37,750 nt of DNA from CAYOLL01 sp964404765 [NCBI: uncultured Gemmatimonadota bacterium]. GTDB lineage: Bacteria; 4572-55. Made by a program: the position numbers and the translations under genes. The stretch covers positions 1 through 37,750 of the forward strand of contig CAYOLL010000050.1 in the NCBI GenBank assembly GCA_964404765.1, read 5' to 3'. Positions 18,001 through 25,450 of this stretch are shown in pieces. The notes below the pieces were generated by a model that was given only the letters and a program-made list of their open reading frames with translations, was not told where the DNA came from and did no database searches. The number at the start of each line of letters is the position of its first letter. Position 1 is the first letter of the stretch.

Positions 18001-21000
18001 CCGCAACAAAAACGGCTTTATTACCGGTGACAATGTAGGTCCGACCTCAACTTCATTCAGTGGTTATCGCATTTTGGAGCCGGGCGAAACCTGGACGGAA
18101 ACCGATCCGCTGAGTCGTGACTCTGACGGTCAGTATGACTCTCACTCAAAAACGACGTATCTTGTCGATGAGTTTGGTTATAAGGACGGTTTAGTTGACG
18201 GTTACGAAGAGAATCCTAATCTGCGTGGGGCTGACGCCGCGACGGACATCAACGGTCTAAGTCAACCGTTTGAAAATTGGTTGCAGGAAACCAATCCGCT
18301 GTCGTTGGATTCCGATTGGGACTATTTGGTTGACAACATGGAAATCGGGCTTGGTACTTTCTCGCCCTATGTCAATATGATGTTTACGCGACGGGCTTTT
18401 GACTACGGTGACTGGTCTGCAAGCTATGATGACGGGCGCAACGGTACTGCGGCTGAGTGGGTAGTGGGCGGCAATGCCAACTATCTGTTCAACGATGCCG
18501 ACCGCGACGATGACGGTATTCTGGATGGTCATGAGTATTACGAAGCGAAAGTTTCGTGGACTTTTGGCGAATTCAGGGGCAGCTTCCCGCTGGGCTTGAC
18601 GCCGAAGATGACCCAGGGCAATTGCAATCTGGCGCCGGCCGAGTTCTACTCGGATCGCTTCTTGCCGATTGAAGCTGCAGACGATCCAAATATTGACGAG
18701 ACTGTTCCGAACGAAGATTATCGCTTTGGTCACAGCTTCTTAGTCTTACCGCGCAATAGCGATTTTGGTGACATTGAGTTTGATGATTTCCATAATTCGT
18801 ATAGCCGGTCCAATAAGGCATCGGCGATTCACCAAATTGAAGTCGGCACCAACCCGGTTGACTGGGATACCGATAAAGACGGTCTGTTTGACGGTCTGGA
18901 AATCGGTTTGGGCACGTCGCAGGGCAATGCCGTCGCATATACACAGATTGGTGACTATAATGTAGGGTTGGGTACGGGAGTTTACGGCTCCGGCACGGCA
19001 ACTTTGCCGAACTGGACGGTTTTTGACCTGCATACCGCTACGCAAACCGATCCGTTGGATAGCGACACGGACAATGACTTCTTACCGGACGGCTGGGGCG
19101 ATTGGGACGGCGACGCTGCCCAATATCCCGGCTGGCTCACGGACGATCTGGATGATGCATTGCCAACACATCCCACCAATGGTCGTTATGAGCACGCCGG
19201 TGAAGACGGTTATTATATCAAGCTGACCGGTATCAATCACATGGAGTACAGCGAGCCGATTGCCGACGATTATGACGGCTGGATTCGTGGTGATGCCGGT
19301 GGCGCCGGTACCGGCGCTGGTTTCTGGGATAGTGGTGAAATGTTCCAATCCACTGACCCGGCAGACGCCGATACCGATGATGATGGCTTGATGGATGGTT
19401 TTGAAGATTCGGACGCCGATCGTCACTTTGGCTTGGCCGATCAGCATAATGTGACCGGTTCCGCCAATGCCAACTATGGCGTGGCGTATCGGCCGCATCA
19501 TGCCGATGAATATTCGATTGGTCACTACTATGAAACCAACCCGCTGATGCCTTCGACGGATCATGACGGTTTGGGCGATGGTATGGAAGCGGCCTATCGT
19601 TATTCCGGCTTTGATTACGATAACGTCGCCGGGAAGATGGCTGCCTGGACGAATAATGACTTCCAGCGATTGGACCGGGGCTTCTACGGTGCCTCCAAGC
19701 AATTTGGTATTTCCGGCCCGATGGGTGTATACGAGCACTGGAATTATGCAGTGATGGGCACGAGCAAGTTTGACGATTATAACGACGTCAACTTGTTGAA
19801 TCTTGACTTGGAAGGTTATAATAGCCACTCTGGCCACTGGGATGCGGAAGACCCGCGTAATGGCAGCGAAGGTTATTGGTGGGACTATTCCGGGCCGGTC
19901 GCGGTGCGCCGCGATATGGACCCGTATGTTTCCGATAATGGCGATGATAACGCTTATGGTAGCGGTGAGAACGACAAGACTCCGGATGCCGACGGTTACG
20001 ATTATGATACCGTTAATAAGATCGGTGTGAAGCAGGCAGGTTGGCTTGACGATGCCAACGGCCCGTATCCATGCGATACAGGCGAGGACTGCGTCAGCCA
20101 GTTGTTGCACTATAAAGGCTCATATCACCGCAAGTGGGTGGAAGACGCCGACTGGTCGAACTACACCTTCTCGTTGATTGATGACTCCGATGAAGACGGC
20201 TTGTTTGACGGTGGTTATTTGGTCCACAGCGGTCTGCATACGGCCAACAACTCTTTGGGTGAAGACTTTAAGCCGATTTGGGGCAAGTCGGATGTTTTTG
20301 GCGATGCCTTATACGGCGATGGTTCACGCAGCCTTGTGCGCAAGCCGTGGAGCCAATATCCGTATAAAGTCAAATACTGGATTAGCCCGAAGGATTCCGA
20401 TCCGACCAACAACCCGTACAATCAGATGTCAGGCTGGGCCGGTTTAGGTGGTTCAACCGGCGCTGAAACAGACCCGACGACTTGCTATGCTTATGCCACG
20501 TCGCCGCGTGTTTGGTTTGGTATCGGTTTTGACGGATGGTCAAGAAGACAGAATAATGTTTTCAATCCATTCGGTATTGTAGGCGCTAATACGACCGATG
20601 CCGATTTGATTCAGCGCTCTGCCCCAACGATCACGTATCCGGATGCGGATCACCGTCACATTCGTTTCAATCCGCGCGCCGCTCGCGTGGGTTATGATAC
20701 GGATGGCGGCGATAATGGCAGTTCCTATTTCAACAACTTGACCTGGGATGCTTTCTTATCCCGTAAGTCGGATGATATCGGAGGGACTAATCCGGGTCGC
20801 ACTGGAACGTCTCAGGCGGATAACGACTTCTTGGGCAATAGCCTGAGTGGGACCACATGGAACGTGCCTTCAACTGGGTATGTTTCTGAACTGGCTGGCG
20901 ACACGTGGACGACGGTCGATTACTTTGCCTTCTATATTGACAGCCGCGATTTAGAAACGGTTGATGAGTATAAAGGCAAAAGCATGGCTTCTGCTGATCG

Positions 21001-24000
21001 GATTGATATTGCGCGTCCGATGCAGACCTTGTGGACTAATGACGGCACGGAAATCAATGCGAATTCCGATCCGACCAATCCATGGGGCACAACCAGCCGT
21101 CAATGGGCTGACCAGGACATTGATATTGTTGACTTCACCAGCCGTCGTGACAATCGCCATAACATCAATTATCAAAACGGTGTGATGGAAGATTCCGACA
21201 TGTTTACCGCCGGTTCGACGAATATCAACGAGACCGAAGATCGTTGGTTGCTGGACGTTGGTGACGATCATGTTTTCAACCACTTTAACAATCTGCGTCC
21301 GGAGCGGATGAGCGAAATGATTCTGGACGACGATAACAACATCAATTACACCCCGACGATTTACTGGAACATCGAAGGTGAATATGATGTGACGTTGCCG
21401 GAGCCGGATGGCAGTGTGCAAAATGGCCGGACGCTGTTCCCGGGTGACATTTCCGAACTGGGCAAGTACCGGACCTATTACACGGATTGGAATTCCGATC
21501 CGAATGGTAATAACGTTCTGTATGGTCAGGGTGACTATTCGTACCTGAGCCGTGGCTCGGTCTACACACCGTTCCTGGATACTTATGGCAACCCGTTGAA
21601 CTTCTATCCGTGGTATCAGTTTGGTTTCTACAACGACGGTTTTACCTCCAGCTATGTGCCGGGTCCGGCTGATGTGCGTTATCAGGCGACCGGTTTGCGC
21701 TGGATTACCCCGTTACCGGGTACCCAAGCTGACTACGGCCCGTACATGTTAAGCAAAGTCGGCATTAATTGCGCCGATGCCGGTGTTGATGAGGTTGATT
21801 TTAACAACATTCGTATTGGTCGTCCGACGCTGGATGTAGGTGGCGTGGCCAAGGTTGTCGAATGTGGTGATGATGAAACCAGCAACACCCTGAACGATTA
21901 CCTGACCGTTTACCCGAATGATATTATGCAGCCGGGTGAAAAAGTGAATGCCATTGCCGGCGGTGTTGATTGCGTGACTTCTGATGCGACCACGCCGGAT
22001 GCCATTCGTCTTTACAAGGATAATTTTGTTCAGGCTGGCCCGTTCCCGCCGAATAAGCCCACCAGCGCTGATGATGCACGCGATTGGCACGGTGGCGCCT
22101 ATACCGGTGAATTCTATGCCATTGAGGCGGACGGTTTTGCTTATGACAACTATGCCTTAACTTTCCATGTTAAGGAATTTTTACCGGATTTGGATATCGA
22201 CAACGATGATGAAGGCAACATGAGCAACAACATCATGCGTTTTGATTTCCAGAACGAAAACAATCAGGAGTCGGATCTCAATCGGTCCTACGTCCATGAA
22301 ATTGTTATTGGTGTGCCGAATAGCGAAGATATGAATGTTGATTTCGACAGCTATGACGGTCCGGCCACCGTGGGCGTGTATGATGTATCCGTGTTTGATC
22401 CGGATAGCGCTTATGCCATTTACAGCCGGCCGCAATATAGCGGTACGCCGTGGAATGCGGATGCGCTGGTTTATAGCAACGCCTGGTTCCCGATCAACGA
22501 AACCGTTTCGACGACCAAAGCAAAGATCCGCTTGTATAACTATGATTACTTACGCGCTATGACGGATACGCTGTGGAACACGGTGCCGTACATCAACGCG
22601 TGGGTATTGGGTCAAATGGACATCCGTCCGGGCGATGGTCGCTCACGGATTTATGTGGTGAAACTGGACTCCTTGGAAGTACGGAATGCGCCGAAAGGCT
22701 TGTACATGCCTTTCAACATGCACTCACCGTTTGGTGATGCCGGCAGTGTTTATTGTGAGGAGTTTGAGTTCTCCAGATATCACGAGCCGACCGGAAATGT
22801 TTACATTGTGGCCAAGGGCGACGATGAGTCCGGCCCGATGATGTTCAACCCGTATGAGCCGATCACCGAGCTTTGCATTGACTGGTTCCGTTTGGAAGTC
22901 AATATTGGCTGGCCGGTGTATGAAGTCGAGTACGGCCCGGTTATGGTCACCAACTTGTCCAGTTCCAGTGCGACGGTTAGCTGGACGGCCGCAGCGCTTG
23001 AATTTATTGATAACACGGACAAGGATGTGTGCACGTTTGGTCGCGTTGATTACGGTACAAATGGTCAGTTAGTAACGACTAAGGATGATGATCGCGGTGT
23101 GACTTACTGTGGTTATACGCATCAGGTCACATTGACCAATCTTGCGCCGAATACGACGTACACTTTCCAGGCGGTTTCCGGTTGGAATGCGGAAAACAAC
23201 GATGGTCAATTCCACACCTTTACCACCTTGCCGGAACGCGATCCGGGCAATCAGCCGCCAAACGTCATGAACCCAACGTGGGTAGTCGGCTGTATTGAAG
23301 ATAAAACCGGCGTGCCGGTTAAGAATCAGGACGTTTTGGTTTACATCTTTACCCCCAGCGAGTACGCGGTTTACAAAGATCGTTTGGGTAATGACGTAAC
23401 GAATCCGTATGATATCTCTACGCATACCGATAGCAACGGGCTTTTCATTCTGGATATTGCCAATCGTGGCTTTGGCATGCTGGACGGCACGCTGGAAGAC
23501 GACTACGTGATTGTTTACGTAGACGGCGGTCTGCGTGGTGTCGGCATGACGATGGTCAAGTACGCAGATATCATGAATTCCGGCGCAAATCCGTATGATA
23601 TTTCGCAGGGTGTTTCGAACAACTGCATTGCCTTAAACGGCCGCGCAGTTGAACTGACCTCACACTCCGGTTTTAGCATGTGGACGCCGCCTGGTCAAAG
23701 CTTTGATCAGAAAATGACGGCAAACTTTTTCTTACCATATGATCCTACGGGCGCACAAGCGACCGGTGGTTTTGGAGCCATGGAGCCGCAATTGGATGGC
23801 GGAATTCCGGCCTCGAACATCTTCTATTGGTTAGAAAAGGGTTCGAGCTTTAGCTGGCACAACCACTCCGGTGGTGTTGGCGAGTCATTTGCAATTGACC
23901 CGGGTGTTGGATACATGTACTACAATGGCACGGGCGCTTCAGCCATTCTGCCGTTCACGGGTATTCAGGACTTTACAACGGGCCCGACAGCGTCGTTGAT

Positions 24001-25213
24001 CAGTGGTTATAATGCCGTTGGTTTCCCGACTTTTGTCAATGCCTCGGCGTATGACTTGATTACGAATGGCGAGTGCGCTATCAGCAGTGTCCGCCAAATC
24101 TTGAAGTTTGACAAGGGTCTGCAAGCCTGGCGTTCGGCCTTCTACTATGCGCCGATTAGCGCCCCGTTAGGTCCGGACTTCACGATTAACAATGAAGAAG
24201 GATATGTTGTTGTTGCCGGTGGCTCGAGCTCTACGCCACGCGATTGCATGCCGTCTTCGGGTCTGATTGCCGGCTCGAACGACGAAAGCAGCGCTACCCG
24301 TCCGGATCGTGAAACACTGACGATGGGTGAGGCCATGTCCGAAGTCTATGTAACCGATGTTACCAGCGCTTCGGCTGCCTTGACTTGGTTCACGGATGGT
24401 ATTGGCACTACGGTTGTTCGTTATGGTACCACGACGGACATGAAGCAACAAGCTGTTGTGCAAGACCTCAACAACATTCACCATGTCGTATTGAGCGGTT
24501 TGGAAGCAAATGCCACTTACTATTATCAAGCGATTAGCAATGGTAAGTTAGCGGAAGTCCAGACCTTTACGACAACACGGCATGGTTACGGTTTACCGCA
24601 GTTGGTTCACGGTATGATCGAAACCGAAGGCAAGGTCATGCCGAACGCATTGATCATTGCGCAAGTCGAGCACGGCGGTTTCATTTCGCAGCCGATCTCG
24701 GCGGTTTCGGATCAGAATGGTCATTACCTGCTTAATCTGGGTAACCTGAAGACCAATGCCGGCTACGCGATGAATTACAGTGAGAATGACAACATTGTGA
24801 TTCGCGCTCGTGGCGGTTTTGGCTATGCGGTTGCCGAGCAGGTTGTCCAGATTGAGAAGACAACTGCACAAGACTTGAATGCCATTTCGCTGATGAAGGA
24901 TAATGGGTCAGGCGCGGCAAGCTCGCCGATTATTACGACTTACGGCTTGCGGCAGAACTATCCGAATCCGTTCAATCCGTCAACAGCCATTCGGTATCAG
25001 ATTCCAAAAACCGGTCGGGTTTCCGTGCGAATTTACAACTCGGCTGGTCAGTTGGTTAAGACCCTTGTGGATGCGACACAACAACCGAACCATTATGAAG
25101 TCGTCTGGGACGGCAAGAATGATAATGGCGAGGCCGTTGTTAGCGGCGTCTATTTCTATCGCTTAGAGAGCGGTGACTTTGGCCAGACCAATAAAATGGT
25201 TATGCTGAAGTAA
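12065..25213 (+). CDS. Giant secreted TSP3-repeat protein with T9SS sorting domain (4382 aa)
   Basis: A GTG start follows AAGGAGG by 8 nt. A signal peptide (hydrophobic core IVLLLSVMAVLALTTMVVWA, likely cut after VWA) directs export. Residues about 36-2730 hold roughly 35 acidic loops of the form DxDxDGxxDGxE or DGW (for example DTDNDGIPD, DSDFDGLTDGEE), often preceded by TDPL; these are bacterial thrombospondin type 3-like Ca2+ loops. Residues about 2735-3610 form a large region I cannot assign. Then come a fibronectin III-like domain (about 3616-3725), a carboxypeptidase-regulatory-like fold (about 3736-3853), two GYNAVGFP/GY-type segments, a second FnIII (about 4089-4172), a second regulatory-like fold (about 4179-4272) and a classic type A sorting domain (about 4290-4382: NYPNPFNPSTAIRYQIP, GVYFYRLESG, KMVMLK). 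Calcium should rigidify the stalk. Probable role: surface fibre, sheath or adhesin. Function is inference; the domains are clear. Confidence 0.93.
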   Translation: MLLNESKFSRKSKIVLLLSVMAVLALTTMVVWATVPDFDNDGLLDNEEILYGTFGYGLANNDSLKSEGMPAVVVSGKAYSAVNKSLDAHWLDDWMDTDNDGIPDPYDTDVDGDLVSDFDEVNLRSQVLMTDLLPNEYSKNWDQLQYTDPGIDGRINPYFQTDPTSFDSDGDGRIEGLTVGVGSSLNHPGLQAWFDQMYNYSSGCDLSRNFGRDTLASNSQQQRPRLYVGEALNWDSDNDGLVDAQDIDSDNDGIPDTYIDVNKDGDYDRGVDVPGEDIPNIDVDDDDCDEIDLGECYGCATGSDTKSAGVNMSDTDYEEDLKTSICDDPRTTTHEICNDGEGWEFSDGVWDVDGMDNAFANASGTAWDDVFDNETNSLNADSDFDGLGDKWEIAWSTNPNDADTDDDGLVDGWVNWNALIETYENHGILVFNKDELPGEYILGTDPLNRDTDGDGLSDGVEVGLTGGQMGAFTIGGMPGDNGVPVNATTYYPAGRQLFYPRQGSTIKHHGAGTNGEMQSATFTIAIQATDSVGVNRTRDLYIYDQCANTTTDPLNKDSDYDGLPDGWINGWGNYFWRDDYYHTNAVPNDVDIDLGEGEDINANGCWEGPGNRASNGVRPDKNDAAWLGNGFTAAGGVGLTFYEAYSARSDNKDGSADSGDALDVTDFTMDQNDEWSELDPDKGFLTAAGVPVYETSAYLMDSDFDGLTDGEEIMTDRWLGNDDYDGDINPDRNRLNSDTEGNVRIAHLDWDSEFRVEDMAWQPASGDCDKINDNECGNHDVEYNWSYSVKSGRPGAGGGPLTVDGIVNPKLFKSSMRDRTDPVKWDSDEDGMGDGREVKRADPVKCSFNNSVVYGYTTSPLFKNSDGLPTGNYDNEFEGVRAEWETDEDNQGFLNGGRNALKGNSIDWKGSQVGGENGYTRTWLGAPYLWWVADLRDENWDNTDCMDATTANGVGDCTDYPIASMGFFRNDSLRYRTDVDGVDYGTGPDDMNAVARNDMIGNILGFYDYQFDSDNPRWFQWRPNHPYESPLHDADLDGMVDALDPNTFYNDDDQDGLPNLFEDPDADGIDRPCKIGTVAQPGVRTLTNGQCVDADYIWMPGETWWETSKWDGDTDDDGLWDGDEVFPDRIALDEIPNYNLYFSDPLDRDSDDDGVVDGYNNGGARVFDIITNEYVCTQDYGKYNPWDPRTFNDGAWPGNRNVKSWVCRWHFNTGRNTDTGAIVGPEYPEWDGRNELKDFDLLRANFYNEFPDIPGELVATIDYYWSECNYPVWDAGQIPFLPNNSFFKAYYTATDPLNPDTDGDRYSDGWMPAVNYNASYSMNGVSLKQRFLLNHDSNESWFLNNVQYNSYYASDLYHEGLPHFYYPKSWGWYTCASGQTQVSDVAHPDWFVCEDAGGRVYPPVRPADNTLPTYMSGNKELIGSQWLLSTAMAPGIHKNFAKAGGSYPEVLDPGDFAIVEFGGVANTNFCERYYQPPVDWGFFRVTYYKLEHAHQQIFTDRFYEYMLYDEHGISRLVRPWEDLFDPEGHVFRDPHLFDGSPKYHFNARFNSPLPPPFTDGVQDNDAGQVLAGWGRPDDLSTAPNDHEGTEYNNGNNDAWTDFQINALDRDSDDDHVYDWAERRGEPFPDESGNLLTLPRHPSNAGTNNSDFNVPGDNAADDYMEYLANNSHTMRSWDDESALPVLRDEDADGIMNAMESAAGTRVDDDDTDGDGLHDLLEMHDFIWRAPGDPGNPYGIAGNHNMGDFTGLGTDPTDMDGDSDNDGVSDLIEWGGGFNANAFSRANDPNFGSICVDNGKFDYFGNRTCDYVPHVHPYLHYAITFTVSNPLVPDTDNDGLQDNAEFATNTEPRNADTDGDDLLDGNLFASTTDAFPDRFDDTDVDGMSNWQEQMWYTDPNNKDTDFDGLWDGFELNTDRTPDTFMGGAVSFDNSLGGVGTRYNRGHRTEPTLWDTDGDGIPDGWTNKDWLGYDMNYWTGEDRNKNGFITGDNVGPTSTSFSGYRILEPGETWTETDPLSRDSDGQYDSHSKTTYLVDEFGYKDGLVDGYEENPNLRGADAATDINGLSQPFENWLQETNPLSLDSDWDYLVDNMEIGLGTFSPYVNMMFTRRAFDYGDWSASYDDGRNGTAAEWVVGGNANYLFNDADRDDDGILDGHEYYEAKVSWTFGEFRGSFPLGLTPKMTQGNCNLAPAEFYSDRFLPIEAADDPNIDETVPNEDYRFGHSFLVLPRNSDFGDIEFDDFHNSYSRSNKASAIHQIEVGTNPVDWDTDKDGLFDGLEIGLGTSQGNAVAYTQIGDYNVGLGTGVYGSGTATLPNWTVFDLHTATQTDPLDSDTDNDFLPDGWGDWDGDAAQYPGWLTDDLDDALPTHPTNGRYEHAGEDGYYIKLTGINHMEYSEPIADDYDGWIRGDAGGAGTGAGFWDSGEMFQSTDPADADTDDDGLMDGFEDSDADRHFGLADQHNVTGSANANYGVAYRPHHADEYSIGHYYETNPLMPSTDHDGLGDGMEAAYRYSGFDYDNVAGKMAAWTNNDFQRLDRGFYGASKQFGISGPMGVYEHWNYAVMGTSKFDDYNDVNLLNLDLEGYNSHSGHWDAEDPRNGSEGYWWDYSGPVAVRRDMDPYVSDNGDDNAYGSGENDKTPDADGYDYDTVNKIGVKQAGWLDDANGPYPCDTGEDCVSQLLHYKGSYHRKWVEDADWSNYTFSLIDDSDEDGLFDGGYLVHSGLHTANNSLGEDFKPIWGKSDVFGDALYGDGSRSLVRKPWSQYPYKVKYWISPKDSDPTNNPYNQMSGWAGLGGSTGAETDPTTCYAYATSPRVWFGIGFDGWSRRQNNVFNPFGIVGANTTDADLIQRSAPTITYPDADHRHIRFNPRAARVGYDTDGGDNGSSYFNNLTWDAFLSRKSDDIGGTNPGRTGTSQADNDFLGNSLSGTTWNVPSTGYVSELAGDTWTTVDYFAFYIDSRDLETVDEYKGKSMASADRIDIARPMQTLWTNDGTEINANSDPTNPWGTTSRQWADQDIDIVDFTSRRDNRHNINYQNGVMEDSDMFTAGSTNINETEDRWLLDVGDDHVFNHFNNLRPERMSEMILDDDNNINYTPTIYWNIEGEYDVTLPEPDGSVQNGRTLFPGDISELGKYRTYYTDWNSDPNGNNVLYGQGDYSYLSRGSVYTPFLDTYGNPLNFYPWYQFGFYNDGFTSSYVPGPADVRYQATGLRWITPLPGTQADYGPYMLSKVGINCADAGVDEVDFNNIRIGRPTLDVGGVAKVVECGDDETSNTLNDYLTVYPNDIMQPGEKVNAIAGGVDCVTSDATTPDAIRLYKDNFVQAGPFPPNKPTSADDARDWHGGAYTGEFYAIEADGFAYDNYALTFHVKEFLPDLDIDNDDEGNMSNNIMRFDFQNENNQESDLNRSYVHEIVIGVPNSEDMNVDFDSYDGPATVGVYDVSVFDPDSAYAIYSRPQYSGTPWNADALVYSNAWFPINETVSTTKAKIRLYNYDYLRAMTDTLWNTVPYINAWVLGQMDIRPGDGRSRIYVVKLDSLEVRNAPKGLYMPFNMHSPFGDAGSVYCEEFEFSRYHEPTGNVYIVAKGDDESGPMMFNPYEPITELCIDWFRLEVNIGWPVYEVEYGPVMVTNLSSSSATVSWTAAALEFIDNTDKDVCTFGRVDYGTNGQLVTTKDDDRGVTYCGYTHQVTLTNLAPNTTYTFQAVSGWNAENNDGQFHTFTTLPERDPGNQPPNVMNPTWVVGCIEDKTGVPVKNQDVLVYIFTPSEYAVYKDRLGNDVTNPYDISTHTDSNGLFILDIANRGFGMLDGTLEDDYVIVYVDGGLRGVGMTMVKYADIMNSGANPYDISQGVSNNCIALNGRAVELTSHSGFSMWTPPGQSFDQKMTANFFLPYDPTGAQATGGFGAMEPQLDGGIPASNIFYWLEKGSSFSWHNHSGGVGESFAIDPGVGYMYYNGTGASAILPFTGIQDFTTGPTASLISGYNAVGFPTFVNASAYDLITNGECAISSVRQILKFDKGLQAWRSAFYYAPISAPLGPDFTINNEEGYVVVAGGSSSTPRDCMPSSGLIAGSNDESSATRPDRETLTMGEAMSEVYVTDVTSASAALTWFTDGIGTTVVRYGTTTDMKQQAVVQDLNNIHHVVLSGLEANATYYYQAISNGKLAEVQTFTTTRHGYGLPQLVHGMIETEGKVMPNALIIAQVEHGGFISQPISAVSDQNGHYLLNLGNLKTNAGYAMNYSENDNIVIRARGGFGYAVAEQVVQIEKTTAQDLNAISLMKDNGSGAASSPIITTYGLRQNYPNPFNPSTAIRYQIPKTGRVSVRIYNSAGQLVKTLVDATQQPNHYEVVWDGKNDNGEAVVSGVYFYRLESGDFGQTNKMVMLK

Positions 25214-25239
25214 GAACGCGACGTGTTTTTAGTAAAAAG

Positions 25240-25280
25240 TGCAGTGGTCGGCTTGAAAAAGCCGGCCACTGCATCATTTT
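25240..25280 (+). terminator. Terminator after the giant gene
   Basis: A 14-bp stem (25240-25253 with 25260-25273, one G-U) with a TGAAAA loop is followed by TCATTTTC. It lies 26 nt after the stop codon. The T-run is short, so termination may be partial. Confidence 0.75.
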
Positions 25281-25302
25281 CTACACAGACTTAAATTAAA
25301 AT

Positions 25303-25318
25303 TGGCACAATATTTGCT
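25303..25318 (+). promoter_or_regulatory. Sigma54 (-24/-12) promoter of the 1829-aa protein gene
   Basis: TGGCAC (25303-25308), AATAT, then TTGCT (25314-25318), with exactly 10 nt between the invariant GG and GC. This matches the RpoN consensus. Transcription would start near 25328, leaving a leader of about 120 nt. It places this gene under an enhancer-dependent regulator not present in the window. Confidence 0.75.
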
Positions 25319-25450
25319 AAACAGAATAAATCATGGAAGCATTAGCAGGGTGTTTTGTAACAATGTTTGTTCACGGTATAAGTTCATTCACAGTATTTTG
25401 CTAACTTTTAATGGGGACTGTTTCATTCATCTTTTAAGGAGGTTTAACTG

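Noticed and set aside
19082-20110. Long open frame of about 340 codons on the minus strand inside the giant gene
   Set aside because: The sense gene is rich in GAT, GAC, GGT and GGC codons, whose antisense seldom makes stops. The product is Ile/Val-rich low-complexity with no ribosome site, and many similar frames lie along the same gene.
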